Of a stretch of 53,604 bases of DNA, positions 39,923 through 49,089 are shown one piece after another. The stretch's first letter is position 1; each line of letters starts with the position of its first letter. The stretch is from Candidatus Woesearchaeota archaeon. GTDB lineage: Archaea; Nanobdellota; Nanobdellia; Woesearchaeales; GW2011-AR4. A program made the position numbers and the translations under genes. Under the pieces are notes generated by a model. The model searched no databases and was not told the DNA's origin. It saw only the letters and a list, made by a program, of their open reading frames with translations. The stretch spans positions 1-53,604 of the forward strand of contig JAGVYR010000002.1 of assembly GCA_018303185.1 (NCBI GenBank), written 5' to 3'.

Positions 39923-42309
39923 AAGCGGTTTTTTTAAATGCAAAGAATCGGAAAAGAATGTTTTTTTTAGCCATTGGCTTATTGTTTCTGTCAACCGCTG
40001 CAAATTTTTCCTATGCAATTCCCGTGCCAAAAGGAGTAAGCGGAGCAATATACGAGCTTGATGGGATAACGCAAGTAAGGAAAGGAATTGACTTTTATGT
40101 AACGAACCTTGATAACGGAAAAATAGTGCAGGGAAAGACAGGGATGGGAAGCTCGGGAGGGTATTCTGCAGCCATAACCGGAGATAATGGAGATACTATC
40201 CTGCTAAAGGCATGGAACAAATATCATGAGTCAAATGTCACTTTCGCATTAAGCGGGGTGATGTACGGCATGAATTTAATGCTCAATATGACTTACCCTC
40301 CTTTAGCGCCGAACATAACCTCGATGCCAATTGAGCAGGCAACGGAAGATGAAGGTTATGCCTACCAGGTTGCCGCTTTTGATGAAAACTACGAGGACAT
40401 TATTTCATATTCACTCTCAGAAAATCCGATGGGCATGTCTATAGGCAGTTCAGACGGAAAAATAAGCTGGATGCCTGGCAATGATGATGTCGGGGAGCGC
40501 GCAATCAAAGTTTCTGCCACTGACGAAAATTTTATTACCAATCAAAGCTATATTGTAAAGGTTGAAAATGTGAACGATGCCCCGATAATCATCTCAATCC
40601 CCGTGGGAGAAGCAAGGCAGGACACTGCATACTATTATGATGTGAATGCAGCCGATGACGACAATGATGCCCTTGAATACTCTCTTACGCAGGCCCCCAA
40701 TGGAATGCTGATAAGCAAGGACAGCGGAATCATAACATGGCTACCTTCCAATGCGGATGTAGGCAGCCATATTGTTTCCATAAAGGCAGATGACAGCCAA
40801 TCAGCAGCCCTCCAGAGCTTTACAGTCAATGTTGAAAATGTAAATGACCTTCCTGCTATAACCTCAATTCCAAGCCAGAATGCAAAGCAAGGTGCGGCAT
40901 ATTCATACAATGTTGCGGCAAATGACCCAGACAACGATGCAATGGCATTCTCACTGGTTAAAGGGCCGAATGGAATGAATGTGGACAAAAACAGCGGCAA
41001 AGTTGAGTGGACTCCCTCCAATGCAGATGTAGGCATTGTAAATGTAAGCATTAAAGTTTCTGATGATACTGGATTTGCCCTTCAATCATATTCCATATCT
41101 GTTGAAAATGCCAATGATGCTCCGATGTTCATATCAAGCCCCGCATTGTCCGTTTATTTAGGCTCAGCTTACCACTACAGCGCAAACGCATCAGACCCGG
41201 ACAATGACCCGTTGGAATACACTCCTATAAAAAATCCAGACGGAATGTCTATTGACAGGTACAGCGGAAAGCTTCAGTGGAAGCCTAAAGGAAACCAGAG
41301 AGGCATCCATAATATCAGCATAGCTGCATCGGATGGAATCATTTCTGCAAAGCAGGAGTTTTCCCTGTCGGTAATTGCAAGGGCTGAGCCGGAAATTCCC
41401 AAGGAATTGAGGCCCGCTCCCGTGCCTTCAGCCGGTGGAGGCGGGGGCGGAGGAGGTGGCGGAGGAGCCGGCAAAGGCACGCCACCCAATCAATTCGGGA
41501 ATGATTTTGGGAAAAGTAAAGTAATTGTTGGGCTGCCGCTTGACGATTTCAGGGTTACAGTGCAAGAAATGCCCAGAAGGCCTGATGAAGTTGAAAGCCC
41601 TGGGCGGCTGGTCTACAAATACCTAGTGATAGAAGCGGCCAATCTTGAAAAGCCTGAAAAGGCAATAATAAATTTCACAATTCCAACGGAATGGGTAAAA
41701 AAATTCAGGCTGAAGCCCGGAGATGTCGTGCTTTCAAGGTATCACGATGACGAATGGCATGATCTTCCGACATACGTCATCAGCGAGAAGGAAGATTACA
41801 TACACTACACCTCTGAAACTCCCGGGTTTTCATATTTTGCAATAAGCTCGAGAAAAGGAATTGATATGCAGGATTTCCTCAGCCCTGAAACAACAGGAGT
41901 TAAGGAAACATACAGGATATCAGGAACGGCATATTACTTCGGCGGCCTGAGGCAGCTCAAGGCAGGAACCAGGTTTATTATTGAAAATGCAGCGACCGGA
42001 GAAAAAACAGAAGGGGCCACAGGCGGCAGCAACAGAGAAAACGGAGGCATGATTTACATTCTTGCCAGCGGAAACAAAGGCGACAAGATTAAAATTTCAT
42101 TCCCTGACTACGGCGAAGAATTTGACCTGCTGCTTAAGGACCAGGATACCAAGCTTACGCTGAGCATTGGCTCAGGATTTTTCGGAATAACCGGCAACGC
42201 TGTATTTGGGTATCTGGCCGGAGACGGATATACCGGCGGCCTTGTCGTGCTCACACTGCTGCTGGCAGCGCTGCTTGTGGCAAGATTTAAGTACAGAAAG
42301 AGAGAATGA
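39919..42309 (+). CDS. Membrane-anchored surface protein with Ig-like repeats and PGF-pre-PGF domain
   Basis: 796 residues from GTG 39919, with ATG 39961 as an alternative nearer the signal peptide (about 15-34). Four cadherin/He_PIG-like domains at about 130-490 repeat the block NVNDxPxIxSxPxxxAxxxxxYxYxVxAxDxDND. A run of Gly at about 506-519 is followed by a PGF-pre-PGF domain at about 530-650 (SRYHDDEWHDLPTY, YIHYTSETPGFSYFAIS). The C terminus has a membrane helix (about 770-792) and KYRKRE, not the PGF sorting motif. It is probably a cell-surface protein, co-transcribed with the RHH gene and overlapping the next gene by 4 bp. Confidence 0.85.
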   Translation: MKAVFLNAKNRKRMFFLAIGLLFLSTAANFSYAIPVPKGVSGAIYELDGITQVRKGIDFYVTNLDNGKIVQGKTGMGSSGGYSAAITGDNGDTILLKAWNKYHESNVTFALSGVMYGMNLMLNMTYPPLAPNITSMPIEQATEDEGYAYQVAAFDENYEDIISYSLSENPMGMSIGSSDGKISWMPGNDDVGERAIKVSATDENFITNQSYIVKVENVNDAPIIISIPVGEARQDTAYYYDVNAADDDNDALEYSLTQAPNGMLISKDSGIITWLPSNADVGSHIVSIKADDSQSAALQSFTVNVENVNDLPAITSIPSQNAKQGAAYSYNVAANDPDNDAMAFSLVKGPNGMNVDKNSGKVEWTPSNADVGIVNVSIKVSDDTGFALQSYSISVENANDAPMFISSPALSVYLGSAYHYSANASDPDNDPLEYTPIKNPDGMSIDRYSGKLQWKPKGNQRGIHNISIAASDGIISAKQEFSLSVIARAEPEIPKELRPAPVPSAGGGGGGGGGGGAGKGTPPNQFGNDFGKSKVIVGLPLDDFRVTVQEMPRRPDEVESPGRLVYKYLVIEAANLEKPEKAIINFTIPTEWVKKFRLKPGDVVLSRYHDDEWHDLPTYVISEKEDYIHYTSETPGFSYFAISSRKGIDMQDFLSPETTGVKETYRISGTAYYFGGLRQLKAGTRFIIENAATGEKTEGATGGSNRENGGMIYILASGNKGDKIKISFPDYGEEFDLLLKDQDTKLTLSIGSGFFGITGNAVFGYLAGDGYTGGLVVLTLLLAALLVARFKYRKRE

Positions 42310-43817
42310 AGATGGGAAAAAAAAGAGGAAGAAGAAAAAGAGGAAGAAGAATAATGCTAAGCATGCTTATACTTTTGGCGGCTTTATTGATATTTTCCAG
42401 CACTGTTGCTGCACCTCCCTCACCGCACAACGTAAGGGGAAAAGTGCTCACTAACAGCTCAAACGGAGTCCAGAACGGAATCCCTGTAACAATAAACACG
42501 ACAGTTACAGGAGACTTTGTGCTCACGTTTGTAAGCGCCCCCCCCTCGCCATCACAAAGAGGGAGCTATTCCGCCACTGTGAGCGGAGAGGACAATGAAT
42601 TCATCATACTGAGGTCATGGAACATAACGCACTGGGGAACCTCCAACACAACTCTTGCGCACTCCACCACTACTATAAACATCAAGCTTAACAGGACAAG
42701 GCCAAGCGAGCCCAATGTCACAATTCTGGCCCCTTCTGACAACGAATTCAGGAACAAGAGCATTTCCTTCAATGTGACTGCCAATATAACAATCCTTGGC
42801 GCCGACGGAACAAAATGCAATGCAACAATTTCGTTTTCAAACGAGAATGTGCTTAACCTGTCATATGGAGGGAACTACACAAACCCTTTCGGCGCCATCC
42901 CTTTTGGAAGCTCCAGAATCACAAAATGGAAAGTGCAGGGCTACTCAGTGGGCAAGTCAAACATTACTGTTACGGCAAGGTGCAGTTCGGACGGAATGAG
43001 GTTTGATGCAGTCCCTTTTGACACTGCCCTTAACATCAATATACAGAACCTTGCGCCTAAAATAGCGAATGTCACAATGAGCCCCATTATAGATTTGCTG
43101 CCGGGAGAAAATCTCACGGTGCTCTGCAATGCCACTGTGAGGGACTTCAATACGGTTTCGGACATATCCCTTGTAAATGCGACTTTCTTCCAGCAGTCTG
43201 TCGGGCATAAAGCTGCTGACGACATGAACAGCCATTACACGAACACAAGCTGCACAAATTCAAGCTCAAGCAGGTTCGAGAGCAACTACAGCTGCGCATT
43301 CAGCGTGGCGTATTTCACAAACAACGGGACATGGCAGTGCAACGTTACTGCAACAGACGGAAGCAATGCCTCTGTTGCGAATGACAGCATGTCCTCCATA
43401 AGCCAGCTGCTCGCGGTAGATATCAGCCCATCTATCATAGATTACGGAGCAATCCTGCCTCTTGGAACATCTTTGCAGGATGTGGAGATAAACATAACAA
43501 ACCTTGGAAATGTCAACTTTAATATATCGGTATTTGGATATGGCAGGCAGGAAGGGGACAGGATAGCAATGAACTGCACAAAGGGAAATGTCAGCATAAC
43601 AAATGAGCGGCATTCGGCCATAAAGGGGCAATCTTTTGATGCCATGACAAATCTTACAGAATTAAGGCGAACAGCCAAAAACATCACTTTTCCCCAAAGA
43701 ACAAATGACCTTGCATACGAAATGGACAGAAACACGACTTACTGGAAGCTTTCATTGCCCGCATCAATCAGCGGAACATGCAACGGAACTGTAGTTTTTG
43801 GGACAGTGCTAGAATGA
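42306..43817 (+). CDS. Secreted sequon-rich surface protein
   Basis: 503 residues. A very basic start (KKRGRRKRGRRI) precedes a signal helix (LSMLILLAALLIFSSTVAA). The rest is beta-rich, with many N-X-S/T sites and repeated NCT/NCS motifs typical of disulfide-linked Ig domains, and no C-terminal anchor. The first part (VRGKVLTNSSNGVQNGIPV) resembles carboxypeptidase-like regulatory domains. It overlaps the previous gene (ATGA) and is four bases from the next, so it is exported with its operon partners. Confidence 0.75.
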   Translation: MKMGKKRGRRKRGRRIMLSMLILLAALLIFSSTVAAPPSPHNVRGKVLTNSSNGVQNGIPVTINTTVTGDFVLTFVSAPPSPSQRGSYSATVSGEDNEFIILRSWNITHWGTSNTTLAHSTTTINIKLNRTRPSEPNVTILAPSDNEFRNKSISFNVTANITILGADGTKCNATISFSNENVLNLSYGGNYTNPFGAIPFGSSRITKWKVQGYSVGKSNITVTARCSSDGMRFDAVPFDTALNINIQNLAPKIANVTMSPIIDLLPGENLTVLCNATVRDFNTVSDISLVNATFFQQSVGHKAADDMNSHYTNTSCTNSSSSRFESNYSCAFSVAYFTNNGTWQCNVTATDGSNASVANDSMSSISQLLAVDISPSIIDYGAILPLGTSLQDVEINITNLGNVNFNISVFGYGRQEGDRIAMNCTKGNVSITNERHSAIKGQSFDAMTNLTELRRTAKNITFPQRTNDLAYEMDRNTTYWKLSLPASISGTCNGTVVFGTVLE

Positions 43818-43821
43818 TAAA

Positions 43822-45054
43822 ATGAAACAGCCAACACAACTTAAAGCAAGGAAGACTGCAGCATTTATAGCATTTATAGCAGCCCTGATAATGCCCTCGC
43901 TTGCGGTAAGCGGTGCCGGAAGCGATTTTTTCGGCATTGAGCCGAAGTGCAGTCAGGAAACGTGCGTGATAGGCAAGCCGGTCACATGGACAGTAACTAT
44001 AACCAACGACGGATTCAGGTCGATAGACTACACCCACGTAAGCATCTATGATGCAATCAACAATTCCAAAATTGCAGAATGGGATTCCAACTTCAATCCG
44101 CTTAATTCAGAGAAAGGGGATTATGTAACCTCTTATCCCACCAAGCCTGCAGTGGTTGAACTTTATGGCAAAGCCCCCCCAGCAAATTACAGAAACCTGT
44201 TTGTCTATTATGCCTGCATAACGAATGCAGTGACTGACAGGTATATCAAGGCAAGATACGACAGCCAGGTCTTTGAGGTATGCTATGACGGCCTAAACTT
44301 CACAATGCCTGTAGTGAGGTGCCTTTCAAACAATAACTGCGCAAAGGACGAGGTATGCAGGTTCAATGAATGCCAGAGCGTAAAGTGCGGCCCGTGCCAA
44401 TACATACTTAATAATTCATGCCGTGACTACAAATGCTGCTCCTCAAGCCAATGCAGCCCTTACGAATACTGCAGCAGCCATCAGTGCAAGCCCCTCAGCT
44501 GCGGCCCTGGCGAATACATAACTAACAACAGCTGCAAGCCCATAATATGCGGGTTTGACGAGTATCTCGAAGATAAGCAATGTATCAAGCTGGACTGCAA
44601 AACAGACGAGTATTCATTCAACCACACTTGCAAGCCGCTCAACTGCCTTGCTGTAGAATATGTCCTTAACCGCACATGCAAGCCGCTCAACTGCAGGGAG
44701 AATGAATTTCCACTTAACCACACATGCGTGCAGTTTACCTGCCTCTTCAATGAAAGATACTACAACCACACATGCGCGCCCCTGGACTGCAGGTTCTACC
44801 AAAAAATCGGAATGAACGCGTGCATAAGCAATAATTGGGTGCTGGCAAAGCTCCTGCTTGAACTGGCTGCAATTGCAGTCATAGCCCTGCTTCTTGCGCT
44901 TGATGCCAGAAAGTTTAATAAAACCGGCAGGGGCGGACAGGATAAGAAAGGCATAAAGGGCCCAATGCCTGTCTTGGCAGAGGAGGCAACAAGCGATAAA
45001 GACGGCGAAGAAAATAGCGAAGAGAAAATAAATGAAGGGAAACAATCAAAATAG
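43822..45054 (+). CDS. Surface protein with tandem Cys-rich repeats and C-terminal anchor
   Basis: 410 residues: signal peptide (about 10-30), a CARDB-like beta domain, then about eight Cys-rich repeats at about 168-335 of the form CxxxEYxxNHTCKPLxC. A membrane helix lies at about 340-360 and a charged cytoplasmic tail follows. The repeats combine two Cys with an NHT or NRT sequon in each unit, so they would be both cross-linked and glycosylated. The repeat family is not recognised. It is part of the RHH-headed operon. Confidence 0.75.
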   Translation: MKQPTQLKARKTAAFIAFIAALIMPSLAVSGAGSDFFGIEPKCSQETCVIGKPVTWTVTITNDGFRSIDYTHVSIYDAINNSKIAEWDSNFNPLNSEKGDYVTSYPTKPAVVELYGKAPPANYRNLFVYYACITNAVTDRYIKARYDSQVFEVCYDGLNFTMPVVRCLSNNNCAKDEVCRFNECQSVKCGPCQYILNNSCRDYKCCSSSQCSPYEYCSSHQCKPLSCGPGEYITNNSCKPIICGFDEYLEDKQCIKLDCKTDEYSFNHTCKPLNCLAVEYVLNRTCKPLNCRENEFPLNHTCVQFTCLFNERYYNHTCAPLDCRFYQKIGMNACISNNWVLAKLLLELAAIAVIALLLALDARKFNKTGRGGQDKKGIKGPMPVLAEEATSDKDGEENSEEKINEGKQSK

Positions 45055-45064
45055 CAGGAATAAA

Positions 45065-46246
45065 ATGAAAAAAGCAATATGCATTGCACTCATTGTGTTT
45101 GTCCTGCTTGCAGGCTCCGCCAATGCAATCAGCATCGGAATAAGCCCGGGAAGGGTCCAGTACGCAAACCTTCTGCCGGGAGGATATGCCCAGAGGGAAA
45201 TAACCCTTTCCACAAATTCAGAGGATGCCATAAGCGGGCATTTTACCGTGGCAGGCGACATAAAAGAATGGGTCGAATTTGACCCTGATACAAATGAATT
45301 TGAGATTTCGAGAGGGAATCCGCACAGAATCAGGGTTATAGTGAGGCCTCCTTCTGACCTGAGGAATGGAAACTATGCCGGGAGCATAGAGTTCATAACC
45401 GATTCCATAGGGGGCATAGGCGGCAGGGCAGGAAACATAGTCAAGGCTGCTGTAATACTGCTTGTGGATGCACAGGTAGGCGGAGATGAGGTAATTAAGT
45501 GCAGGGCAGGGGGGTTTTTTATCAGGGATGCTGAGATAGGATTTCCGCTTGAATTCGGAGCTTCTGTGATCAATGACGGGAATGTAAGGCTGAATCCTAC
45601 TCTGTCACTCACTATATGGGACCAGCTTCAGGAGAAAATAGTCATGGAGCACACAGCAATCTCAAGGATGATACTGCCGACAACACAGGCGGACCTGACT
45701 GAGAGGGCGGAGAACAAGCTTGATGCAGGCCAGTACTGGGCAGACATGAGCGCTGATGAATGCGACACCAGGAGCACAAGGACTTTCAGTGTAGTGGAGA
45801 AAGGAGGCATAGCTGACAATGGAGACCTTATAGGCATTTTCAACAAGCCGTGGGCCACAGTCGGAGAGACAGTTGAGATAGTGGCAAGGTTCAGAAATAT
45901 GGGCACACGGTCAGTCAATGCAAAATTCAAAGGGAACATAAAGCTGGATGGCAAGATTGTAAAAGTGATTGATACGGATGAAATAATAGTGCTTCCGGGA
46001 GAGGTCGGGGAGTTTTCGGTATTTTTCACGCCGCCTGAATCCGGAAGGTATTCCCTTACGGGAAGGGCAGTTTACAACAACAAGCTGACATTTGAGAAAG
46101 GCGGCATACTCAATGTGGAAGTGCCTCCGGAGGAAGGCAGGAGCAGATTCCAGGCAGCAATACCCCTGGTGCTGTTCCTCGCAATAGCGCTGATAATACT
46201 TTACCTGCTGAGGAAGATCCTTAAGGAGAGGAGGAGAAGGTTTTAG
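45065..46246 (+). CDS. Surface protein with CARDB/NEW3-like beta domains and membrane anchor
   Basis: About 393 residues from ATG 45065, where the signal peptide begins (MKKAICIALIVFVLLAGSANA); the ATG at 45032 lies inside the previous gene. Two or three beta-sandwich domains follow (SPGRVQYANLLPGGYAQREI, SVINDGNVRLNPTLSL, ATVGETVEIVARFRNMGTRS). A C-terminal membrane helix (about 362-382) and a basic RRRRF tail end the chain. It is the last gene of the surface operon. Such proteins often help assemble or present envelope structures; no exact role can be assigned. Confidence 0.78.
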   Translation: MKKAICIALIVFVLLAGSANAISIGISPGRVQYANLLPGGYAQREITLSTNSEDAISGHFTVAGDIKEWVEFDPDTNEFEISRGNPHRIRVIVRPPSDLRNGNYAGSIEFITDSIGGIGGRAGNIVKAAVILLVDAQVGGDEVIKCRAGGFFIRDAEIGFPLEFGASVINDGNVRLNPTLSLTIWDQLQEKIVMEHTAISRMILPTTQADLTERAENKLDAGQYWADMSADECDTRSTRTFSVVEKGGIADNGDLIGIFNKPWATVGETVEIVARFRNMGTRSVNAKFKGNIKLDGKIVKVIDTDEIIVLPGEVGEFSVFFTPPESGRYSLTGRAVYNNKLTFEKGGILNVEVPPEEGRSRFQAAIPLVLFLAIALIILYLLRKILKERRRRF

Positions 46247-46562
46247 GCAGAGTTTTTTGTTTTTATTATATCTTTATATTCTGGATTTTAATTTTTTCCA
46301 ATGGTTTTTGTTTTATTATTTTTTAATATTTTTTCCGAGGTTTTTATTTATTTTTTAATTTATTCACATATTGTTTTTATCATTGTTATGCTTTTGAAAA
46401 TACAAAATACAAAAAAATCCAGAGGCAGAATCATCCATATCCAATTATCCTAATTTAACCAATAAACAAAATCAGCAATCATGGCAAAAATCATAACAAA
46501 ATAATCACATCAGTAAAACAGCATTAAAGAGAAAAGACATAAAAAAATAAACCCAAAAACTT
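46247..46562. other. 316-bp gap between convergent genes, no gene seen
   Basis: The first half is T-rich on the plus strand, with many T runs just after the plus-strand operon. The second half is A-rich, that is T-rich on the minus strand after the minus-strand gene. This symmetry suits T-tract transcription termination from both sides. Nothing else is recognisable. Confidence 0.6.
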
Positions 46563-46976
46563 CTAATCAGCGAACTTCACTTCAACTGCTTTCCTTACTA
46601 TCTCGGTCTTCCACATGCCGCTGATGTCGACAAGAGCCTTCTCGAATTTCTCGGAAATCTTGTATGTCTTGTTGTAAAGGTCGTATTCAATGAGGCCCAT
46701 CGCCCTCAACGGAGTCAGGATGCGGTCATAAAACTGCCTCTTGTTGTAGGAAAGCTTGATGCTCTTCCCCCTGAAAGGCTCCTCGTCAATCTGCGTGATA
46801 ACCTTTCCTTCATTCAGCTTTGTAGCGAACTGCCCGAGCTTTGACTTTGAGACAGAGCCGCCGTTCTTTTTCATGTAGTCTATCAAAACCCTTCCTACAA
46901 TAACCTGCTGTGTTGTTGAAAAAATAACTTCAAATATATTGCCCGGTAAATTATGCTGGTCAAATAAAATAACCAC
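46563..46976 (-). CDS. Probable winged-helix regulator of unknown target
   Basis: 137 residues. GTG 46976 is supported by GGGGGGTG seven bases upstream and a TTTATATA-like box further up. Helices KLGQFATKL and NKRQFYDRILTPLRAMGLIEYD followed by NKTYKISEKFEKAL look like a winged helix, but the match to any named family is weak. It may regulate the divergent carbohydrate genes. It could also be a non-DNA-binding small protein. Confidence 0.55.
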   Translation of the reverse strand: MVILFDQHNLPGNIFEVIFSTTQQVIVGRVLIDYMKKNGGSVSKSKLGQFATKLNEGKVITQIDEEPFRGKSIKLSYNKRQFYDRILTPLRAMGLIEYDLYNKTYKISEKFEKALVDISGMWKTEIVRKAVEVKFAD

Positions 46977-47204
46977 CGTTTACACCCCCCTACTGAATAA
47001 CGGATAAAACGAGACTAATATATAAAGATTCCGATTTCTTACACAGGGGTGCAATTGCATACACTGATTGCAGATTAGTTCAATCTGTTGTCTTTTTTTA
47101 GTGGAAAGAAAAGTATTTAATGATTATTAAAAAAATTCATAGTTAAGTTAGATATATTTACATATGCTTAGCAGCATAAAAATATTCGAAAAAAGGGGTG
47201 CAAA

Positions 47205-47243
47205 GTGAAAGGCCGAGTTTTAAGGGCTTTCATTCCATTTTAA
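47205..47243 (+). CDS. Possible 12-codon leader ORF before the glycosyltransferase
   Basis: GTG 47205 lies directly after the strong ribosome site AAAAAGGGGTG and encodes MKGRVLRAFIPF, stopping one base before ATG 47245 of the glycosyltransferase. The ATG itself has no ribosome-site sequence in the preceding 12 bases. Translation of the enzyme would then depend on ribosomes finishing the leader. The alternative is that the ribosome site serves the gene in some other way. Confidence 0.45.
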   Translation: MKGRVLRAFIPF

Positions 47244-47244
47244 G

Positions 47245-48420
47245 ATGAAAGTCCTGATGTTTGGGTGGGAATTTCCGCCGCACAGTTCCGGGGGATTGGG
47301 CACGGCATGCTATGGGCTTACAAAAGCCATGAGCAGGCAGGGCATTGAGATAACATTTGTACTTCCTTACGATGTTGACACTGAAGAGGAATTTCTCAGG
47401 CTGATTTCACCAAACCTTAAGATAAAGAGGATACATTCCGCATTAAGGCCTTATCTCACTTCAGAGAGCTATTCTTCGGCGGCGAGGAAAGGCAGGAAGA
47501 GCATGCCGGCCATATACGGCGCCTCACTTTTCGAAGAGGTTTACAGGTACGGCGAAGAGGCAAGGAAAATTGCCGAGATTGAAGACTTTGACATAATCCA
47601 CTGCCATGACTGGATGACTTTCAAGGCAGGGATAAATGCGAAGGCAGTGAAGGGAAAGCCGCTTGTTGTGCAGGTGCACTCGACGGAATTTGACAGGACG
47701 GGCGGCCATGGAGTCAACCAGTACGTATATGACCTTGAAAAAGAGGGCATGGAAAAGGCGGATGCAGTCATTGCAGTGAGCAATTATACAAAGAAGATGA
47801 TAGTGAAGCATTACGGCATCAATCCCGGAAAGATTTTTGTTGTGCACAACGCTGTCGAGAGGAGAAACGGCGCCTTCAGGATAAAGAGCGAAGATAAGAT
47901 TGTGCTGTTTTTGGGCAGGATTACGCTGCAGAAAGGGCCTGAATACTTCCTTTACGCCGCAAAAAAAGTCCTCGAAAAAGACCCGAATGTGAAGTTCATC
48001 GTTGCGGGCAAAGGAGACATGGAGCGCTTCATAATCTCCAAGGCGGCCGAGCTTGGGATAGGCATGAACGTGCTTTTTGCTGGCTTTCTGAAAGGAGATG
48101 ACATCTACAGGGCATACAGCATGGCTGACCTCTATGTGATGCCCTCTGTCTCGGAGCCTTTCGGGATAACCGCGCTTGAAGCGATAAATGCCGGAACTCC
48201 GGTCCTTATATCAAAGCAGAGCGGCGTCTCGGAAGTGATAAAGCACTGCCTTGTTGCAGACTTCTGGGACATAAATGACCTTGCCAACAAGATACTTGCA
48301 GTGCTGAAATATGGTGCACTGCACCGCACGCTGAAGGAGCACGGGTACATGGAGCTGAACAAGATAAGCTGGGACGATTCGGCAAGGAAGTGCATAGATA
48401 TTTACAGGAGATTTGCCTGA
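47245..48420 (+). CDS. Glycogen-synthase-like GT-B glycosyltransferase (GT4/GT5 type)
   Basis: 391 residues. MKVLMFGWEFPPHSSGGLGTACYGL is the N-terminal sugar-nucleotide region with the GGLG turn of starch/glycogen synthases, FLGRITLQKGPEYF opens the second Rossmann domain, and EPFGITALEAINAG is the catalytic E-x7-E motif. Length and motifs fit archaeal glycogen/alpha-glucan synthases or related GT4 enzymes. The nearby GH57 amylase suggests storage-polysaccharide metabolism. Donor and product are not proven. Confidence 0.87.
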   Translation: MKVLMFGWEFPPHSSGGLGTACYGLTKAMSRQGIEITFVLPYDVDTEEEFLRLISPNLKIKRIHSALRPYLTSESYSSAARKGRKSMPAIYGASLFEEVYRYGEEARKIAEIEDFDIIHCHDWMTFKAGINAKAVKGKPLVVQVHSTEFDRTGGHGVNQYVYDLEKEGMEKADAVIAVSNYTKKMIVKHYGINPGKIFVVHNAVERRNGAFRIKSEDKIVLFLGRITLQKGPEYFLYAAKKVLEKDPNVKFIVAGKGDMERFIISKAAELGIGMNVLFAGFLKGDDIYRAYSMADLYVMPSVSEPFGITALEAINAGTPVLISKQSGVSEVIKHCLVADFWDINDLANKILAVLKYGALHRTLKEHGYMELNKISWDDSARKCIDIYRRFA

Positions 48421-48676
48421 GGCCGACAATACCAAACACGGTTCACAATAAAAAACTGCGCGAAATGTGAAAAGAGGCACAAAAAGCATTCAAAAAAACA
48501 GCGAAGCAAAGCATCAGTAAAAACGGCAGCCAAAGCCCGGCAAAGCATTCAAAAAACAAATAAAAAATCAGAATAAAATCCAAAAATAAAAACCCAATAA
48601 AAAACAAATGAAAAAGCAAGGCTCAGAACAGCAAATAATCAAAAAACAAAACAACTCTTAAAAGAAGGTGATGGAT
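48421..48676. other. 256-bp A-rich, T-poor spacer
   Basis: No gene is seen. The plus strand is rich in A with few T, with stretches such as AAAAATAAAAACCC, and ends in AAAAGAAGGTGATGG, the ribosome site of the next gene. A similar spacer precedes the second DUF5752-like gene. Confidence 0.5.
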
Positions 48677-48985
48677 ATGGCTAAAATGAACAAGAACCAT
48701 GCGGCGGGAATCCTTGCAGATGTTCCGGGAGACAAGGTATTCTGGAGCAATGACGGGCTTATAATGAGGAATATGAATGACCTTGCTTCCGCACTGCAGA
48801 AGATGAAGGCAACCACGTTTAAGTACCATGCAAATGCGGAGAAGAACGACTTCAGCAACTGGATAAATGACGTAATGCATGACCAGAAGCTTGCAGCGGG
48901 CATAAAGGGCTGCAAAACAAAGGCAGAAGCGACAAAGCTTGCCAGAAAGAGGATTGCAGAACTGGGGAAGATTGCCGGCAAGTAG
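48677..48985 (+). CDS. DUF5752-like small protein (copy 1)
   Basis: 102 residues from ATG 48677, chosen because AAGGTGAT ends a few bases upstream; the track starts at GTG 48668. The core VFWSNDGLIMRNMNDLASALQKMKATTFKYHANAEKNDFSNWI matches the small DUF5752 family often found beside glycan enzymes. Two further copies lie at 49345 and 51003. Helical; no signal or membrane segment. Role unknown, possibly a regulator of the neighbouring glucan enzymes. Confidence 0.8.
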   Translation: MAKMNKNHAAGILADVPGDKVFWSNDGLIMRNMNDLASALQKMKATTFKYHANAEKNDFSNWINDVMHDQKLAAGIKGCKTKAEATKLARKRIAELGKIAGK

Positions 48986-49008
48986 AGTTCCAAATAGGAG
49001 CTGCTACC

Positions 49009-49089
49009 TAATCTCTTAGCGCAATAAAACCGCGAGGCGAGCGCAATCCATCAAAGCGAGCCTCGCGGCATGAATTGCGGAGCGGATTA
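49009..49089. other. Nested inverted-repeat element after the first DUF5752-like gene
   Basis: CCGCGAGGC (49030) pairs perfectly with GCCTCGCGG (49060-49068). Outer helices GCAAT/ATTGC (49021/49074) and TAATC/GATTA (49009/49085) enclose it. It sits 23 bp beyond the stop codon, so it may be a 3'-end structure or a small REP-like element. Confidence 0.5.
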
